Assembly: GCF_902497555.1 (NCBI RefSeq)
Contig: NZ_CABVGP010000001.1
Span: 1,526,001-1,590,000, forward strand
Length of the DNA: 64,000 nt
Reading direction: 5' to 3'
DNA from: Amycolatopsis camponoti
Lineage (GTDB): Bacteria > Actinomycetota > Actinomycetes > Mycobacteriales > Pseudonocardiaceae
The position numbers and the translations under genes are program-made. Numbering within the stretch: the stretch's first letter is position 1; every line of letters starts with the position of its first letter. This document shows, in pieces, positions 35,555-44,937 of this stretch. The notes under the pieces are model-generated. The model did no database searches. It was not told where the DNA came from and saw nothing but the letters and a program-made list of their open reading frames with translations.

Positions 35555-35587
35555 GTCCTCCAGCCTGGTCACGCGCTCGTGATAAGT

Positions 35588-35598
35588 CCAAGGCTTGG
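35588..35598. promoter_or_regulatory. Candidate LysR box in divergent promoter
   Basis: CCAAGGCTTGG is a perfect 11-bp interrupted palindrome midway between the PRISE-like gene and the LysR gene. Confidence 0.45.
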
Positions 35599-35625
35599 TT
35601 TTCACCATGGCGATAAACTCTGCTC

Positions 35626-36503
35626 ATGGTAAGCCTGCGGCAGCTCGAGTACCTGGTCACGGTGGTCGACACCGGCTCGTTCACGCGCGCGGCCGAGCAG
35701 CTGCACGTGACGCAGCCCGCGTTGTCGCACCAGATGCGGGCCCTCGAACAGGGCCTCGGCGGGCCGCTGCTCGAACGGCTGCCCCGGACCGTCCGGCTCA
35801 CGCCGATGGGCCGGGCGATGCTGCCGCACGCGCGGGCGGCGCTGGCCGACGCCGAACGAGCGCGCTGCGCGGCCCGGCTCGCGTCCGGCACGACGGCGGG
35901 GGAGCTGCAGGTCGCGACGGTCTACTCGATGAGCCTCGGCGTGCTGCCGCCGGCGCTGCGCGTGTGGCGGCGCGACCGGCCCGGCGTCGACGTCCGGCTG
36001 ATCGAGTTCCGCCACGCCGACGAGCTGCGCGACGCGATGGCCGCGGGCGAGGCCGACGTCGCGCTCGGACCGCTGCCGCCGGTCTGGACCGGGCCGGTGC
36101 GCGAGCTGGGCGTGGAGGAGTTCGTGGTGGTGCTCCCGGCGGACGGCGCTTCGGAGGCTTCCCCCACGGGTGTCGTCGACCTCGCGACCCTCGCCGACTG
36201 CGCGTGGGTGCACTACGCGCCGGGCAACGGCCTGGCGGAGCTGGTCGACGCGGCCTGCGCGGCGGCCGGGTTCCGCCCGCGCGCGGCCGTCCGCACCGAG
36301 CAGACGGCGGCGGCCCGATCCTGGCGGCGGCGGGCCTCGGCCCGGCGCTGGTCCCGGCGAACGTCCTGCCGTCCCGGTTCGACGGCCGGGTTTTGCGGCC
36401 GAGTGTGCCGGTGCGCCGGACGTTGGCGGCTTACACGCGGGCCGCTCCGGACCCGCTGACCACGGCGTTCATCGACACCCTGGTCGAGCACGCCACGGTC
36501 TAG
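35626..36503 (+). pseudogene. LysR family regulator with a -1 frameshift near the 3' end
   Basis: The first 230 or so residues are an ordinary LysR protein (LRQLEYLVTVVDTGSFTRAA, QPALSHQMRALEQG). After AVRTEQTAAA the same frame turns into a basic, family-unlike tail ending at 36459, while the neighbouring frame continues with PILAAAGLGPALVPANVLP and ends normally at 36503. One base therefore seems missing in the GCGGCGGCGGCCC stretch around 36310-36320. It may be a real inactivating deletion or a sequencing slip in a GC-rich run. The gene is divergent from the PRISE-like gene. The last codons overlap the convergent nucleotidyltransferase gene. Confidence 0.8.
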
Positions 36504-37081
36504 AGGCGATCCAGCCAGGGGTGCTCGCCGAACGTCTGCCGGAGGGCATCCGCCAGCCACTGCCGTTGCGCGGGGTTCAGCACCGGCAGCGCCGCCAAGA
36601 AGTCCAGCTCGTCCTTGGGGCGGGGGTGCCGGGCCTTGACGAAGAGCTGGACTTCCGTTGCCAGGTAGGGGATTCCGTCCGCCGTGACCGCGCCCAGCTC
36701 GGTGACGGCCCGCCGCACGGCCGGGTCCCGGCGAGAGACCCACGAGTCGCCTTCGGTCTCGTCGAGCATGACCTGGATCCGCCACGGCGCCGACGCCGAC
36801 GGGCGGCACCAGATGTCGTCGACGCCGGGCGGCAGCAGCTCGCCGCGCCGCCACGGCCGGAGCGTGCCGGGCGGGTCCGCCGCCCACCACTCCCACGTCG
36901 CCAGCGCCTCCTGGACCGCGAGCTGGTCGCGCCGGAGGAGCAGGACGTCGACGTCGCCGTGGTTGCGGAACGCGTGCCCGACCGCCAGTTCGATCGCGTA
37001 GCCGCCCGCGATCCACCAGGGCGCGCGGATGCGCGAGAACAGCTCGACGACCTCGGACAGCGGCGCCGGGTCCCAGGTCAC
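36500..37081 (-). CDS. Nucleotidyltransferase (aminoglycoside-2''-adenylyltransferase-like)
   Basis: A 193-residue protein. PWWIAGGYAIELAVG followed by RNHGDVDVLLLRRDQ gives the GG...DxD pattern of the nucleotidyltransferase fold, in the form seen in PF10706-type ANT(2'')-like proteins. The GTG at 37081 overlaps the stop of the lipoprotein gene (GTGA), so it is translationally coupled to it. Antibiotic modification is possible but not shown; many chromosomal members of this family have unknown targets. Confidence 0.78.
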   Translation of the reverse strand: MTWDPAPLSEVVELFSRIRAPWWIAGGYAIELAVGHAFRNHGDVDVLLLRRDQLAVQEALATWEWWAADPPGTLRPWRRGELLPPGVDDIWCRPSASAPWRIQVMLDETEGDSWVSRRDPAVRRAVTELGAVTADGIPYLATEVQLFVKARHPRPKDELDFLAALPVLNPAQRQWLADALRQTFGEHPWLDRL

Positions 37082-38520
37082 GAGACCCCGATTCCGGCCA
37101 GCACCGGGCCGGCGAACGGGGTCGTCAGGACGTCGTGCACGCGCGACGACCAGACCGCGTGGCCGTGACCGGACCACAGCGGCGCCACCGGGAGGTCGCG
37201 CAGCAGCTGGTTCTCCGCCAGCCGGTACAGCTCGCCCGACTCCTCCGGCGTCGCCGCCGCGTCCGCGAGTGCCAGATTCTGGCCGAACACCTCGTCGGTG
37301 TACCCCGACTCCGTGGCCAGCGTCGACAGCAGCTCGTACGGGCTCGCGGTGGCCAGTGAAACGTCCAGTGTGGATGGTCCGTCGGGCGGGCCGGACAAAG
37401 GTTGCGCGGTCACCGAAACGTCCAGCGACTTGTGCAGGCCGACGACCAGCGTCCGCGTCCAGGCCTCGGTCGAAGGTCCGAAGTAGACGGTTGCGCCGCC
37501 GGGGAAGGCCGCCTGCTGCAGGAGGGCCTTGCCCGCTGCCGCGTCGAAGCTGCACGGCCGGCACGTGCCCGATCGCTCGCCGGGTGCGTCCGCGGGCGGG
37601 AGCAGGGCCTTGGCCGGGTCGACCTGGTGGGCGAGCGGCCCGGCTTCGAGGGCCGCGCGGTCGACGCCCAGTGCGAAGCCGTGACGGACCGTCGCGTCGG
37701 CGAAGCGGGGGTTCGCCACCGGGAACGCCAGGTAGCCGGCCCGCGGCAACGCCCAGGTCGCGTGGTGGCCGTCGTCGAAGTCGTCGTGCATCGCGTCGTG
37801 CTTCTCGCCGGGGACCTCGGTGGCGAGGTCGAGCGTGCCCGCCTTGACCGCGTCGTACTGGGCCGTCGGATCGCCGACGCGCAGCTCGATCTCCTCGGCC
37901 TGCCCGGAACCGACGCGCTTCAGCGTGCCGCCGGAGCCGGGCCGCCACGCGCCGTCGAGCCGGTACGGGCCGTTCCCGACGGGTGCCGCGGCGAAGCCCT
38001 TCCAGTCGTGGGAGGCGAGCACCGACGCGGGCAGCGGCACCAGGCCCGGCGCCGAGAGCAACGCCGGCACCTGGCCGGACGGGCGATCCAGGACAAGGGA
38101 AATGGTGTCCGGAGTGGACGCCGTGATCTCGCGGGCGCGCAACAACTTCGTCAACACCGGCGCGGCGGCCCACCGCGAAGCGGCGATCGCGCGCCACGTG
38201 TCCACATAGGACTGAGCGGTCACCGGGGTGCCGTCGTGGAACGCCGCGGGGCGCAGCTTGACCGTCCAGTGCACCCGGTCGGTGCTCTCGATCGACTCGG
38301 CCGCGCGCGGCGTGAGCTTCCCGGTCGCCGCGTCGTAGTCGGCGAGCGGGGTCCACAGCGCCCCGGTCACCAGCCGGCCCGCCGAGTCGGCGACGTCGGC
38401 GGGCAGCAGCGTCGCGGGCTCGCGGAGGCCGGCGGACAGGACGCCGGGCCGGGCGGCGTCGGAACCGGAACAGCCCGTGACGGCGAGGGCCAGGACGGCG
38501 AGCAGGACGAGCAGGCGCAT
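37078..38520 (-). CDS. Oligopeptide-type ABC substrate-binding lipoprotein (orphan)
   Basis: A 480-residue extracellular lipoprotein with lipobox LAVTGC (C17) and the SBP_bac_5 (DppA/OppA-like) layout: LREPATLLPAD, WTVKLRPAAFHDGTPVTAQS and NPRFADATVRHGFALGVDR. No permease or ATPase gene is nearby, so it works with a transporter encoded elsewhere or has a non-transport role. The downstream nucleotidyltransferase is coupled to it. Confidence 0.86.
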   Translation of the reverse strand: MRLLVLLAVLALAVTGCSGSDAARPGVLSAGLREPATLLPADVADSAGRLVTGALWTPLADYDAATGKLTPRAAESIESTDRVHWTVKLRPAAFHDGTPVTAQSYVDTWRAIAASRWAAAPVLTKLLRAREITASTPDTISLVLDRPSGQVPALLSAPGLVPLPASVLASHDWKGFAAAPVGNGPYRLDGAWRPGSGGTLKRVGSGQAEEIELRVGDPTAQYDAVKAGTLDLATEVPGEKHDAMHDDFDDGHHATWALPRAGYLAFPVANPRFADATVRHGFALGVDRAALEAGPLAHQVDPAKALLPPADAPGERSGTCRPCSFDAAAGKALLQQAAFPGGATVYFGPSTEAWTRTLVVGLHKSLDVSVTAQPLSGPPDGPSTLDVSLATASPYELLSTLATESGYTDEVFGQNLALADAAATPEESGELYRLAENQLLRDLPVAPLWSGHGHAVWSSRVHDVLTTPFAGPVLAGIGVS

Positions 38521-38616
38521 GAGCCAGTCCTACCAGTCAGGAGGCAACCAAAGGCGGTTGTGTCCGGTTGATCTCCGTCGTACCGTTCCCCGGGATCACG
38601 CGTTCTGGGAGGTTTC

Positions 38617-39951
38617 GTGCGCACCTGGCTCCGGTCGTGCTTCGCCGCCGTCACCGTCAGCGCCACGCTGGTCGCGACCGGGCTTCCGGCCGCCGCCTGC
38701 GGCGAGGACGACAAACCCGCGGTTCCCGCCGCGCGCACCCTGGGCGATCCGGGGGCGATCAAGAACGTCAAGGCCGTCGGCAGCGTGCCCGACGCCGCCG
38801 GCGCCATCTCGGTCAACTTCCTCGACTACGGCCGCCGCGACGTCATGGTCGTGTCCGGCGAGTTCGGGCTGAAGGTCTACGACCTGACGAAGAACCCGGC
38901 CGCGCCGAAGCTGGTCGGGCAGGTCAGCCTGCCCGGGCTGTGGGAGACCGAGGACACCGAGGTCGACCCGGCCCGCAAGCTGGTGTTCCTCTCCCGCGAC
39001 CCGCGCGCGTTCGGCGGCACGACGCACACCGGCGAGTCCGGCATCTACGTCGTCGACGTCTCGAAGCCCGAAGCGCCGGCGATCATCAGCTACACGAAGG
39101 TCCCGGCCGGGCACACCACCAGCTGCGTCGACGGCTGCCGGTACCTGTGGACCGGCGGCCCGGCGAAGGCCGACGACCAGCCGGCCGACTGGGGCGGCCG
39201 CCCGATCTGGGTCACCGACATCCGCGACCCGCGGCACCCGAAGGTGAACCCGCAGCCGATCGAGCTGGCCCGCAACGACGGCAAGACCGACTACGTGCAC
39301 GACGTCCAGGTGGACGGCAACGGCGTGGCCTGGGTGTCCGGGCGCGGCGGCGTGCGCGGCTACTGGACGAACGGGGTCCACCGCGACCCGCTTTCCGGGA
39401 AGGTCCGGCGCGCCAACGCGCACGAGCCGATCCCGTACGCCGGCGGCGGCATCGCCGAGACGGCGGCGCCCTCGCGGTTCATGCACAACAGCTTCCACCC
39501 GGCGGGCCACCGCGTCGGCGACGGCGCGTGGCGCGGCCAGGACCTGATCTACGCGACGGAAGAGAACTTCGTCGACGGCTGCGCGGGTGACGGCGTCCTG
39601 ACGATCTCGTCGCTCGCCGGTTCGTACCACGGCGAAGGCTGGCGTTCGACGCCTTCGCAGCCTTTCCGGTTGCAGAGCGTCGGCACGTGGAGCGTCAACG
39701 GCCAGGAGGGCAGCGACCCGGCGTCGGACGACTGCTCGGCGCACTACTTCGACGTCCGCGGCAAGATCCTGGTGCAGTCGTTCTACTCGCAGGGCACGCG
39801 GTTCCTCGACGTCAGCGACCCGACGAACCCGCGCCAGATCGCCTACTACCGACCGGGCGACGCGAGCGCGTGGGCGCCGTACTGGCACGGCAAGTACGTC
39901 TACGTCGCGGACAACGCCCGGGGCATCGACGTCCTGCAGCTCACGAAGTAG
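38617..39951 (+). CDS. Secreted LVIVD-repeat beta-propeller protein
   Basis: A 444-residue exported protein with a signal peptide (about 1-27, cleavage near AAACGED, where a lipobox-like cysteine is present). It carries repeated blade segments of the LVIVD type (GLKVYDLTKNPAAPKLVG, GIYVVDVSKPEAPAIISY, TRFLDVSDPTNPRQIAYY, GIDVLQL). The GTG at 38617 has a GGGAGG site. The function of this family is unknown; a cell-surface binding role is likely. It is divergent from the lipoprotein gene. Confidence 0.82.
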   Translation: MRTWLRSCFAAVTVSATLVATGLPAAACGEDDKPAVPAARTLGDPGAIKNVKAVGSVPDAAGAISVNFLDYGRRDVMVVSGEFGLKVYDLTKNPAAPKLVGQVSLPGLWETEDTEVDPARKLVFLSRDPRAFGGTTHTGESGIYVVDVSKPEAPAIISYTKVPAGHTTSCVDGCRYLWTGGPAKADDQPADWGGRPIWVTDIRDPRHPKVNPQPIELARNDGKTDYVHDVQVDGNGVAWVSGRGGVRGYWTNGVHRDPLSGKVRRANAHEPIPYAGGGIAETAAPSRFMHNSFHPAGHRVGDGAWRGQDLIYATEENFVDGCAGDGVLTISSLAGSYHGEGWRSTPSQPFRLQSVGTWSVNGQEGSDPASDDCSAHYFDVRGKILVQSFYSQGTRFLDVSDPTNPRQIAYYRPGDASAWAPYWHGKYVYVADNARGIDVLQLTK

Positions 39952-39960
39952 GGCTTGATC

Positions 39961-40004
39961 CACCGGAGGCCGCCGCCGAGTCCGCTCGGCGGCGGCCTCC
40001 GGTG
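39961..40004. terminator. Perfect 20-bp stem terminator
   Basis: Bases 39961-39980 and 39985-40004 are perfect inverted copies around a four-base loop, followed by CGTTT. It separates the convergent propeller and GH13 genes. Confidence 0.88.
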
Positions 40005-40008
40005 CGTT

Positions 40009-41586
40009 TCAGGACCGCAGCCACACCGCGGTATCGGTGGGCAGCTGCGCGTCGACCGGCCCGCTCGCCAGCAGCACCTCACCCGACGGCAGGGGCACCG
40101 GGGCGGCCGAGAAGTTCAGCGCGAACGTGAACCCCGTCCCGATCCGGAACGCCAGCACGTCGTCGCCGAGGGAGAGCCACTCCAGCTCACCCGTCGGCAG
40201 GTCACGCCGGAGCCGCAGGCCGTCGCGGTACAGCGACAGCATCGACTCCGGGTCCGCCGCTTCGGCCGAAGCCGTGTAGGCCTTCCACTCCTCGGGCTGC
40301 GGCAGCCACGCGTCACCGGAACCGAACCCGAACGGCGGCTCGTCACCCGACCACGGGATCGGCACCCGGCAGCCGTCACGGCCCGGGTCGGCGCCGTTCG
40401 TGCGGGCCCACACCGGGTCCTGGCGCAGGTCGTCCGCGATGTCCAGGACCTCCCACAGCCCCAGCTCTTCGCCCTGGTAGACGTACAGGCCACCGGGCAG
40501 CGCCAGCGTCAGCAGCGCCGCCGCCCGGGCCCGCTGGGTGCCGAGCGAGAGGTCCACCGGCAGCTCGTGCAGCCGGTTGGCGAACGAGAAACCCGTGTCG
40601 CCCTGACGGCCGTACCGCGTGACGTGCCGCGTCACGTCGTGGTTCGACAGCACCCACGCCGCCGGGGCACCGACCTCGTCGTGCGCGCGCAACGTCCGGG
40701 AGATGACGTCCCGGAAGCGCGGCGCCTCCCACGGGCACACCAGGAAGTCGAAGTTGAACGCCGAGTGCAGCTCGTCGCGGCGCAGGTAGCGCGCCGCGCG
40801 GGACATGTCCGGCAGCCACATCTCGCCGACCAGCACGCGCTCGCCCGCGTAGCTGTCGGCGATCTTGCGCCACGACCGGTAGATCTCGTGCAGGCCCTCC
40901 ATGTCGGAGAACGGCGTCTCGTCGCCCTCGTCGACGTCGGGCAGCCGCGGGTCCTTGACCAGCCCGTCGGCGACGTCGATGCGGAAGCCGTCGACCCCGC
41001 GGTCGAACCAGAACCGCAGCACGTCCTCGAACTCCGTGCGGATCTCCGGGTTGTCCCAGTTGAAGTCGGGCTGGCGGGAGCTGTAGAGGTGCAGGTACCA
41101 CTCGCCGTCCGCCACACGGGTCCACGCGGATCCGCCGAAGCGCGACTTCCAGTTGTTCGGCGGCTCGGACCCGTCCGGCCCACGGCCCGGCCGGAACCAG
41201 AACCGTTGCCGCTCCGGCGATCCCGGGCCCGCTTCGAGCGCGGCCTGGAACCACCGGTGCTCGTCGGAGCAGTGGTTGGGCACGATGTCGATGATCACCC
41301 GGATGCCGCGCGCGTGCGCCTCGGCGATCAGGTCCTCCGCCTCGGCGAGCGTGCCGAAGAGCGGCTCGATGTCGCGGAAGTCGGCGACGTCGTAGCCGCC
41401 GTCGTCCATCGGCGAGGGGTACCACGGGGTGAACCAGATCGCGTCGATCCCCAGGTCGGCCAGGTGGTCCAGCCGGGCGCGGACGCCGGCGAGGTCGCCG
41501 ACGCCGTCGCCGTTGCCGTCCGCGAAGCTGCGGATGTAGACCTGGTAGATCGCCGCGCTCCGCCACCAGCCGGTCTTGTCGGTCAC
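40009..41586 (-). CDS. Alpha-glucosidase, glycoside hydrolase family 13
   Basis: A 525-residue cytosolic enzyme without a signal peptide. The catalytic residues fit GH13: nucleophile D204 (GFRIDVADG), acid/base E255 (VLVGEMWLPD) and D317 (LSNHDVTRH); IDIVPNHCSDEH is conserved region I. It resembles oligo-1,6-/alpha-glucosidases. The GTG at 41586 has a GGAGGG site. It is the last gene of the sugar-ABC operon, so it should hydrolyse the imported alpha-glucooligosaccharide. In this setting nigerooligosaccharides (alpha-1,3) from the GH87 enzymes are the most likely substrate; that is inference. Confidence 0.92.
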   Translation of the reverse strand: MTDKTGWWRSAAIYQVYIRSFADGNGDGVGDLAGVRARLDHLADLGIDAIWFTPWYPSPMDDGGYDVADFRDIEPLFGTLAEAEDLIAEAHARGIRVIIDIVPNHCSDEHRWFQAALEAGPGSPERQRFWFRPGRGPDGSEPPNNWKSRFGGSAWTRVADGEWYLHLYSSRQPDFNWDNPEIRTEFEDVLRFWFDRGVDGFRIDVADGLVKDPRLPDVDEGDETPFSDMEGLHEIYRSWRKIADSYAGERVLVGEMWLPDMSRAARYLRRDELHSAFNFDFLVCPWEAPRFRDVISRTLRAHDEVGAPAAWVLSNHDVTRHVTRYGRQGDTGFSFANRLHELPVDLSLGTQRARAAALLTLALPGGLYVYQGEELGLWEVLDIADDLRQDPVWARTNGADPGRDGCRVPIPWSGDEPPFGFGSGDAWLPQPEEWKAYTASAEAADPESMLSLYRDGLRLRRDLPTGELEWLSLGDDVLAFRIGTGFTFALNFSAAPVPLPSGEVLLASGPVDAQLPTDTAVWLRS

Positions 41587-41620
41587 GAAAGTGCCCTCCT
41601 AGTCGTCGTGAAAACCCGGC

Positions 41621-42490
41621 TCAGCCCTTGATGCTGCCGGCGGTCAGCCCGGCGAGGATCTGCCGCTGGAACGCCAGGAACAGCGCCACCATCGGCAGGC
41701 TGGCCAGCACCATCCCGGCGACGAGCACGTTGAGCGGCATGTCGATCGCCACCCGTTGCAGCATCACCGAGAGCGTCTGCTTTTCGGTGTCCGGGAACAC
41801 CAGCAGCGGCCAGATGAAGTCCTTCCACGCGGTGACCACCGCGAGGATCGACACCACGGCCAGGATCGGCCGCGAGATCGGCAGGATGATCCGCCAGAGC
41901 GTGCGCACCGGCCCGGCGCCGTCGATGCGCGCCGCCTCGATCAGCTCGTCCGGGATCTGGTCGAAGAACCGCTTCAGCAGGTAGATGTTGAACGCGTTCG
42001 CCGCCGCCGGGAGCCAGACCGCGGTCGGCGAGTTGATCAGGTTGAGGTGCAGCAGCGGCAGGTCCGTCACCGTCACGTACGTCGGGACGAGCAGGGCCGT
42101 GGCCGGCAGCATCAGCGTCGCCAGCATGAGCCCGAGCACGACGTTGCCGAACTTCGGGCGCAGCTTCGACAGCGCGAACGCGGCCGGGACGTCGATGGCC
42201 AGCTGCGCCAGCCACGCGCCGCCGGCGACGACGAGCGTGTTGAGGAAGTACTTGCCCAGGCTCAGCTGGTCCCAGGCGTCGGCGAAGGTCTCCGGGTGCC
42301 ACTCGTGCGGGATGAGCGTCGCCGGAGTCTGCGCCAGCTCCTGCGGAGACTTCATCGCGCCCGTGACGACCCAGTACAGCGGGAACATGAAGGCCAGGAG
42401 GAACACCACGAGCGTGCAGGCGAAGACGACGCCGTAGACGACCTTGCCGCGCGGGCTGCGCAGCGCGCCGGGGGAGACGAGGGTTCTCAT
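41621..42490 (-). CDS. Carbohydrate ABC transporter permease (MalG type)
   Basis: A 289-residue permease with six membrane segments and the cytoplasmic EAA loop (PDELIEAARIDGAGPVRTLW). CUT1-family inner-membrane subunit. The ATG at 42490 overlaps the stop of the first permease gene. No ATPase gene is present; CUT1 systems of actinomycetes often share one ATPase (MsiK) encoded elsewhere. Confidence 0.92.
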   Translation of the reverse strand: MRTLVSPGALRSPRGKVVYGVVFACTLVVFLLAFMFPLYWVVTGAMKSPQELAQTPATLIPHEWHPETFADAWDQLSLGKYFLNTLVVAGGAWLAQLAIDVPAAFALSKLRPKFGNVVLGLMLATLMLPATALLVPTYVTVTDLPLLHLNLINSPTAVWLPAAANAFNIYLLKRFFDQIPDELIEAARIDGAGPVRTLWRIILPISRPILAVVSILAVVTAWKDFIWPLLVFPDTEKQTLSVMLQRVAIDMPLNVLVAGMVLASLPMVALFLAFQRQILAGLTAGSIKG

Positions 42491-43461
42491 GTCTGGTCCG
42501 CCTTCCGCGTCAGCCGGACGTACCACGCCGAGAACACGCCGAGCGCGATGAACAGCAGCAGGCTCATGGCGCTGGCCGAGCCGAAGTCGTTGTAGACGAA
42601 GGCGTAGCGGTAGAGCAGCAGGAGCACGGTCACCGTCGAGTCGTCGGGTCCGCCGCCGGTCATCACGTACGGCTCGGTGAAGACCTGCATCGTCGCGACG
42701 ATCTGCAGCAGCAGGAGCACCAGCAGCACGAACCGTGTCTGCGGGAACGTCACGTGCCGCAGGCGTTTCCACAGCCCGGCGCCGTCCAGTTCGGCGGCTT
42801 CGTACAGCTCGCCGGGGATCGTGCCGAGCGCGGCCAGGTAGATCAGCGTGGTGCTGCCCATGTTGGCCCACGTCGAGACGAAGACCAGCGACAGCATCGC
42901 GGTCGTGGAGGAGTCGAGCCACTGGCCGCCGGGCAGGCCGACCGCGCCGAGCGCGGAGTTGAAGAGGCCGGGACCCGGGTCGTAGAACCACTTCCACATC
43001 AGCGCCGTGACGACCGGCGGCAGCATCACCGGCAGGTAGACGGCGAGCCGGAAGAACGCCTTGGCGTGCCGGATCTCGTTGAGCAGCACGGCCGTCAGGA
43101 ACGGGACGGCGAAGCCGAAGACCAGCGCCAATCCGGTGAACAGCAGGGTGTTGCGCCAGGCGACGCCGAACAGCGGATCGGCGAAGAGCCGCTCGAAGTT
43201 GTCGAACCCGACCCACGTCGGCGCGTTGACGAAGTCGACCTGCTGGAAGCTCAGCAGGACGCCGCGCACGATCGGGTACCAGGAGAAGAGCGCGAACACC
43301 ACGAGCGCGGCGCAGAGCAGGCCGTACGCGGTGAGGTTCTCCTTGAGCTTGCGCTTGAGCCGGGTGCGGCGGCGTTCTTCTTGCGAGACGGCCGGGCGCC
43401 CGGCCCGCGACGACGACGTCGCGGGCCAGGCGAGCAGGCTACTTGACCTGGGCGAGGACAC
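42487..43461 (-). CDS. Carbohydrate ABC transporter permease (MalF type)
   Basis: A 324-residue CUT1 permease: a basic cytoplasmic N-terminus (RRRTRLKRKLKEN), six membrane segments and the EAA loop (PGELYEAAELDGAGLWKRLR). The GTG at 43461 overlaps the end of the binding-protein gene by 23 bases, and a later start is possible. It works with the MalG-type subunit and the lipoprotein at 43439. Confidence 0.9.
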   Translation of the reverse strand: MSSPRSSSLLAWPATSSSRAGRPAVSQEERRRTRLKRKLKENLTAYGLLCAALVVFALFSWYPIVRGVLLSFQQVDFVNAPTWVGFDNFERLFADPLFGVAWRNTLLFTGLALVFGFAVPFLTAVLLNEIRHAKAFFRLAVYLPVMLPPVVTALMWKWFYDPGPGLFNSALGAVGLPGGQWLDSSTTAMLSLVFVSTWANMGSTTLIYLAALGTIPGELYEAAELDGAGLWKRLRHVTFPQTRFVLLVLLLLQIVATMQVFTEPYVMTGGGPDDSTVTVLLLLYRYAFVYNDFGSASAMSLLLFIALGVFSAWYVRLTRKADQT

Positions 43462-44815
43462 TGTTGACCTTCGAGGACGCGGACGACAGCTGCTGGTCGA
43501 GGTTCGCGTTCTGGTCGGTGAGGACCGCCTGCATCACGCTGTCGAGCGCGGCGTAGATCTGCTGCGCGCCCGGCGGCTCGATGCTGCCCTTGATCTTGCT
43601 GGTGGTGTCCACGTAGGACTGGTAGTTCTTGGCGGGAACGTTGGCGTACTTGGCCTTCAGGGTCAGCTGCTGGTCGCGGACCGCGCCCGTCCAGACGTCC
43701 GGGGTCGGCTCGGCGGGCAGGCCGACCGGCTGCTTGCCGTCGACGTACTGCTGGATGTGCTTCTCGAAGCGGTCCGGGTTGAGGTACTTCCACTGGATCC
43801 ACTCGAGGCCGGCCTTGACCTTGTCCGGCGAGGCCTTCGGGTTGATCATGTAGCCCTCGCCGCCGAGCAGCGTGCCCTGGCCGCCGGGCATGCCGGCGAT
43901 GCCGTAGTCCTCGTACTTGCCGTTGAACTGCTTGACCAGCACGGGAACGTTGTCCGGGGCGGCCATGTACATGCCGAGCTGGCCGGCGCCCATCATGCGC
44001 TGGACGTCGGTGGCTTCGAGGAGCTGCTTGGCGCCCATCGAGTTGTCGGTCCAGCGCATGTCGTGCAGGTACTGGAGGGCCTGCTTGCCCTTTTCGTTGT
44101 TGAAGTCGGCGACCCACTTGTCGCCGTCCTTGCGGGCGATGTCGCCGCCCATCGAGTACATCCAGCCGGTCATGTGCCAGCCGCCCTGGTTGTTCTTGCT
44201 GTAGTCGGCGTACCCGACGACGCCGTTGCCCAGCGCGGCGATCTTCTTCGCGTCCGCGCGGACCTCGTCCCAGGTGGTCGGCGGCTTGTCCGGGTCGAGC
44301 CCGGCCTTCTGGAACAGCGGGCGGCTGTAGACCAGGCCCATCGTGTAGTTCATCGTCGGCAGGCCGTAGAGCTTGCCGCTTGCGTCCCGGAAGTTGTCCA
44401 GCAGTTCCGGCTTGATGTCGTTGATGTGCGGAACGCTCTTCGCGGCTTCCGTGATGTCGGCGGCTTGACGGCGTGCGATGATCTGGGCCGGGTCGGTGAA
44501 GTAGACGTAGTAGACGTCCTCGAGCTGCCCGCCGGCGAGCTTCGCGGAGAACGTCTTCGGGTCCATGAACCCCTCGTGGGGCTCGATCTGGATGTTCGGG
44601 TGGGAGGCCTCGAACTCCTTGACGTCGGCGTCGAACACGCTGCGCTCGAACGGCTGGCTGGTCGGCGGCTGGCCGGTGACCGTGATCTTCACCTTGCCCC
44701 CGGGCGCGGCGGCGGTGCCGTCGTCACCGCAGGCGGCCACCCCCAGTGCGAGGCCACCTGCGGCCAGCAGGCAGAACATTCGGCGGGGCACGGTTCGGGA
44801 CCAGGGACTGCTCAT
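43439..44815 (-). CDS. Sugar ABC transporter substrate-binding lipoprotein
   Basis: A 458-residue extracellular solute-binding protein of cluster 1, with lipobox LGVAAC (C29) after a basic-hydrophobic signal. Segments such as FEASHPNIQIEPHEG, DASGKLYGLPTMNYT and NPKASPDKVKAGLEWIQW are typical of sugar-binding members. It is the first gene of the transporter operon. Array 4 and the gene's own promoter lie upstream. The likely ligand is an oligosaccharide released by the GH87 enzymes. Confidence 0.91.
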   Translation of the reverse strand: MSSPWSRTVPRRMFCLLAAGGLALGVAACGDDGTAAAPGGKVKITVTGQPPTSQPFERSVFDADVKEFEASHPNIQIEPHEGFMDPKTFSAKLAGGQLEDVYYVYFTDPAQIIARRQAADITEAAKSVPHINDIKPELLDNFRDASGKLYGLPTMNYTMGLVYSRPLFQKAGLDPDKPPTTWDEVRADAKKIAALGNGVVGYADYSKNNQGGWHMTGWMYSMGGDIARKDGDKWVADFNNEKGKQALQYLHDMRWTDNSMGAKQLLEATDVQRMMGAGQLGMYMAAPDNVPVLVKQFNGKYEDYGIAGMPGGQGTLLGGEGYMINPKASPDKVKAGLEWIQWKYLNPDRFEKHIQQYVDGKQPVGLPAEPTPDVWTGAVRDQQLTLKAKYANVPAKNYQSYVDTTSKIKGSIEPPGAQQIYAALDSVMQAVLTDQNANLDQQLSSASSKVNSVLAQVK

Positions 44816-44937
44816 CTCAAGCCTCTTCTCGGGTCGCGACGGCTGTCACGTGATTGCGGTCACTCTAAAGTGTTGAAGCAGATCGACGCAATAAGACGAC
44901 GAGAAGTTGCAAGTTACGAACAGGCCGCGAGAGGCTG

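Noticed and set aside
36500..37081. Calling the nucleotidyltransferase an antibiotic resistance gene
   Set aside because: Only the fold motif is seen; many chromosomal members of this family have no known drug target.
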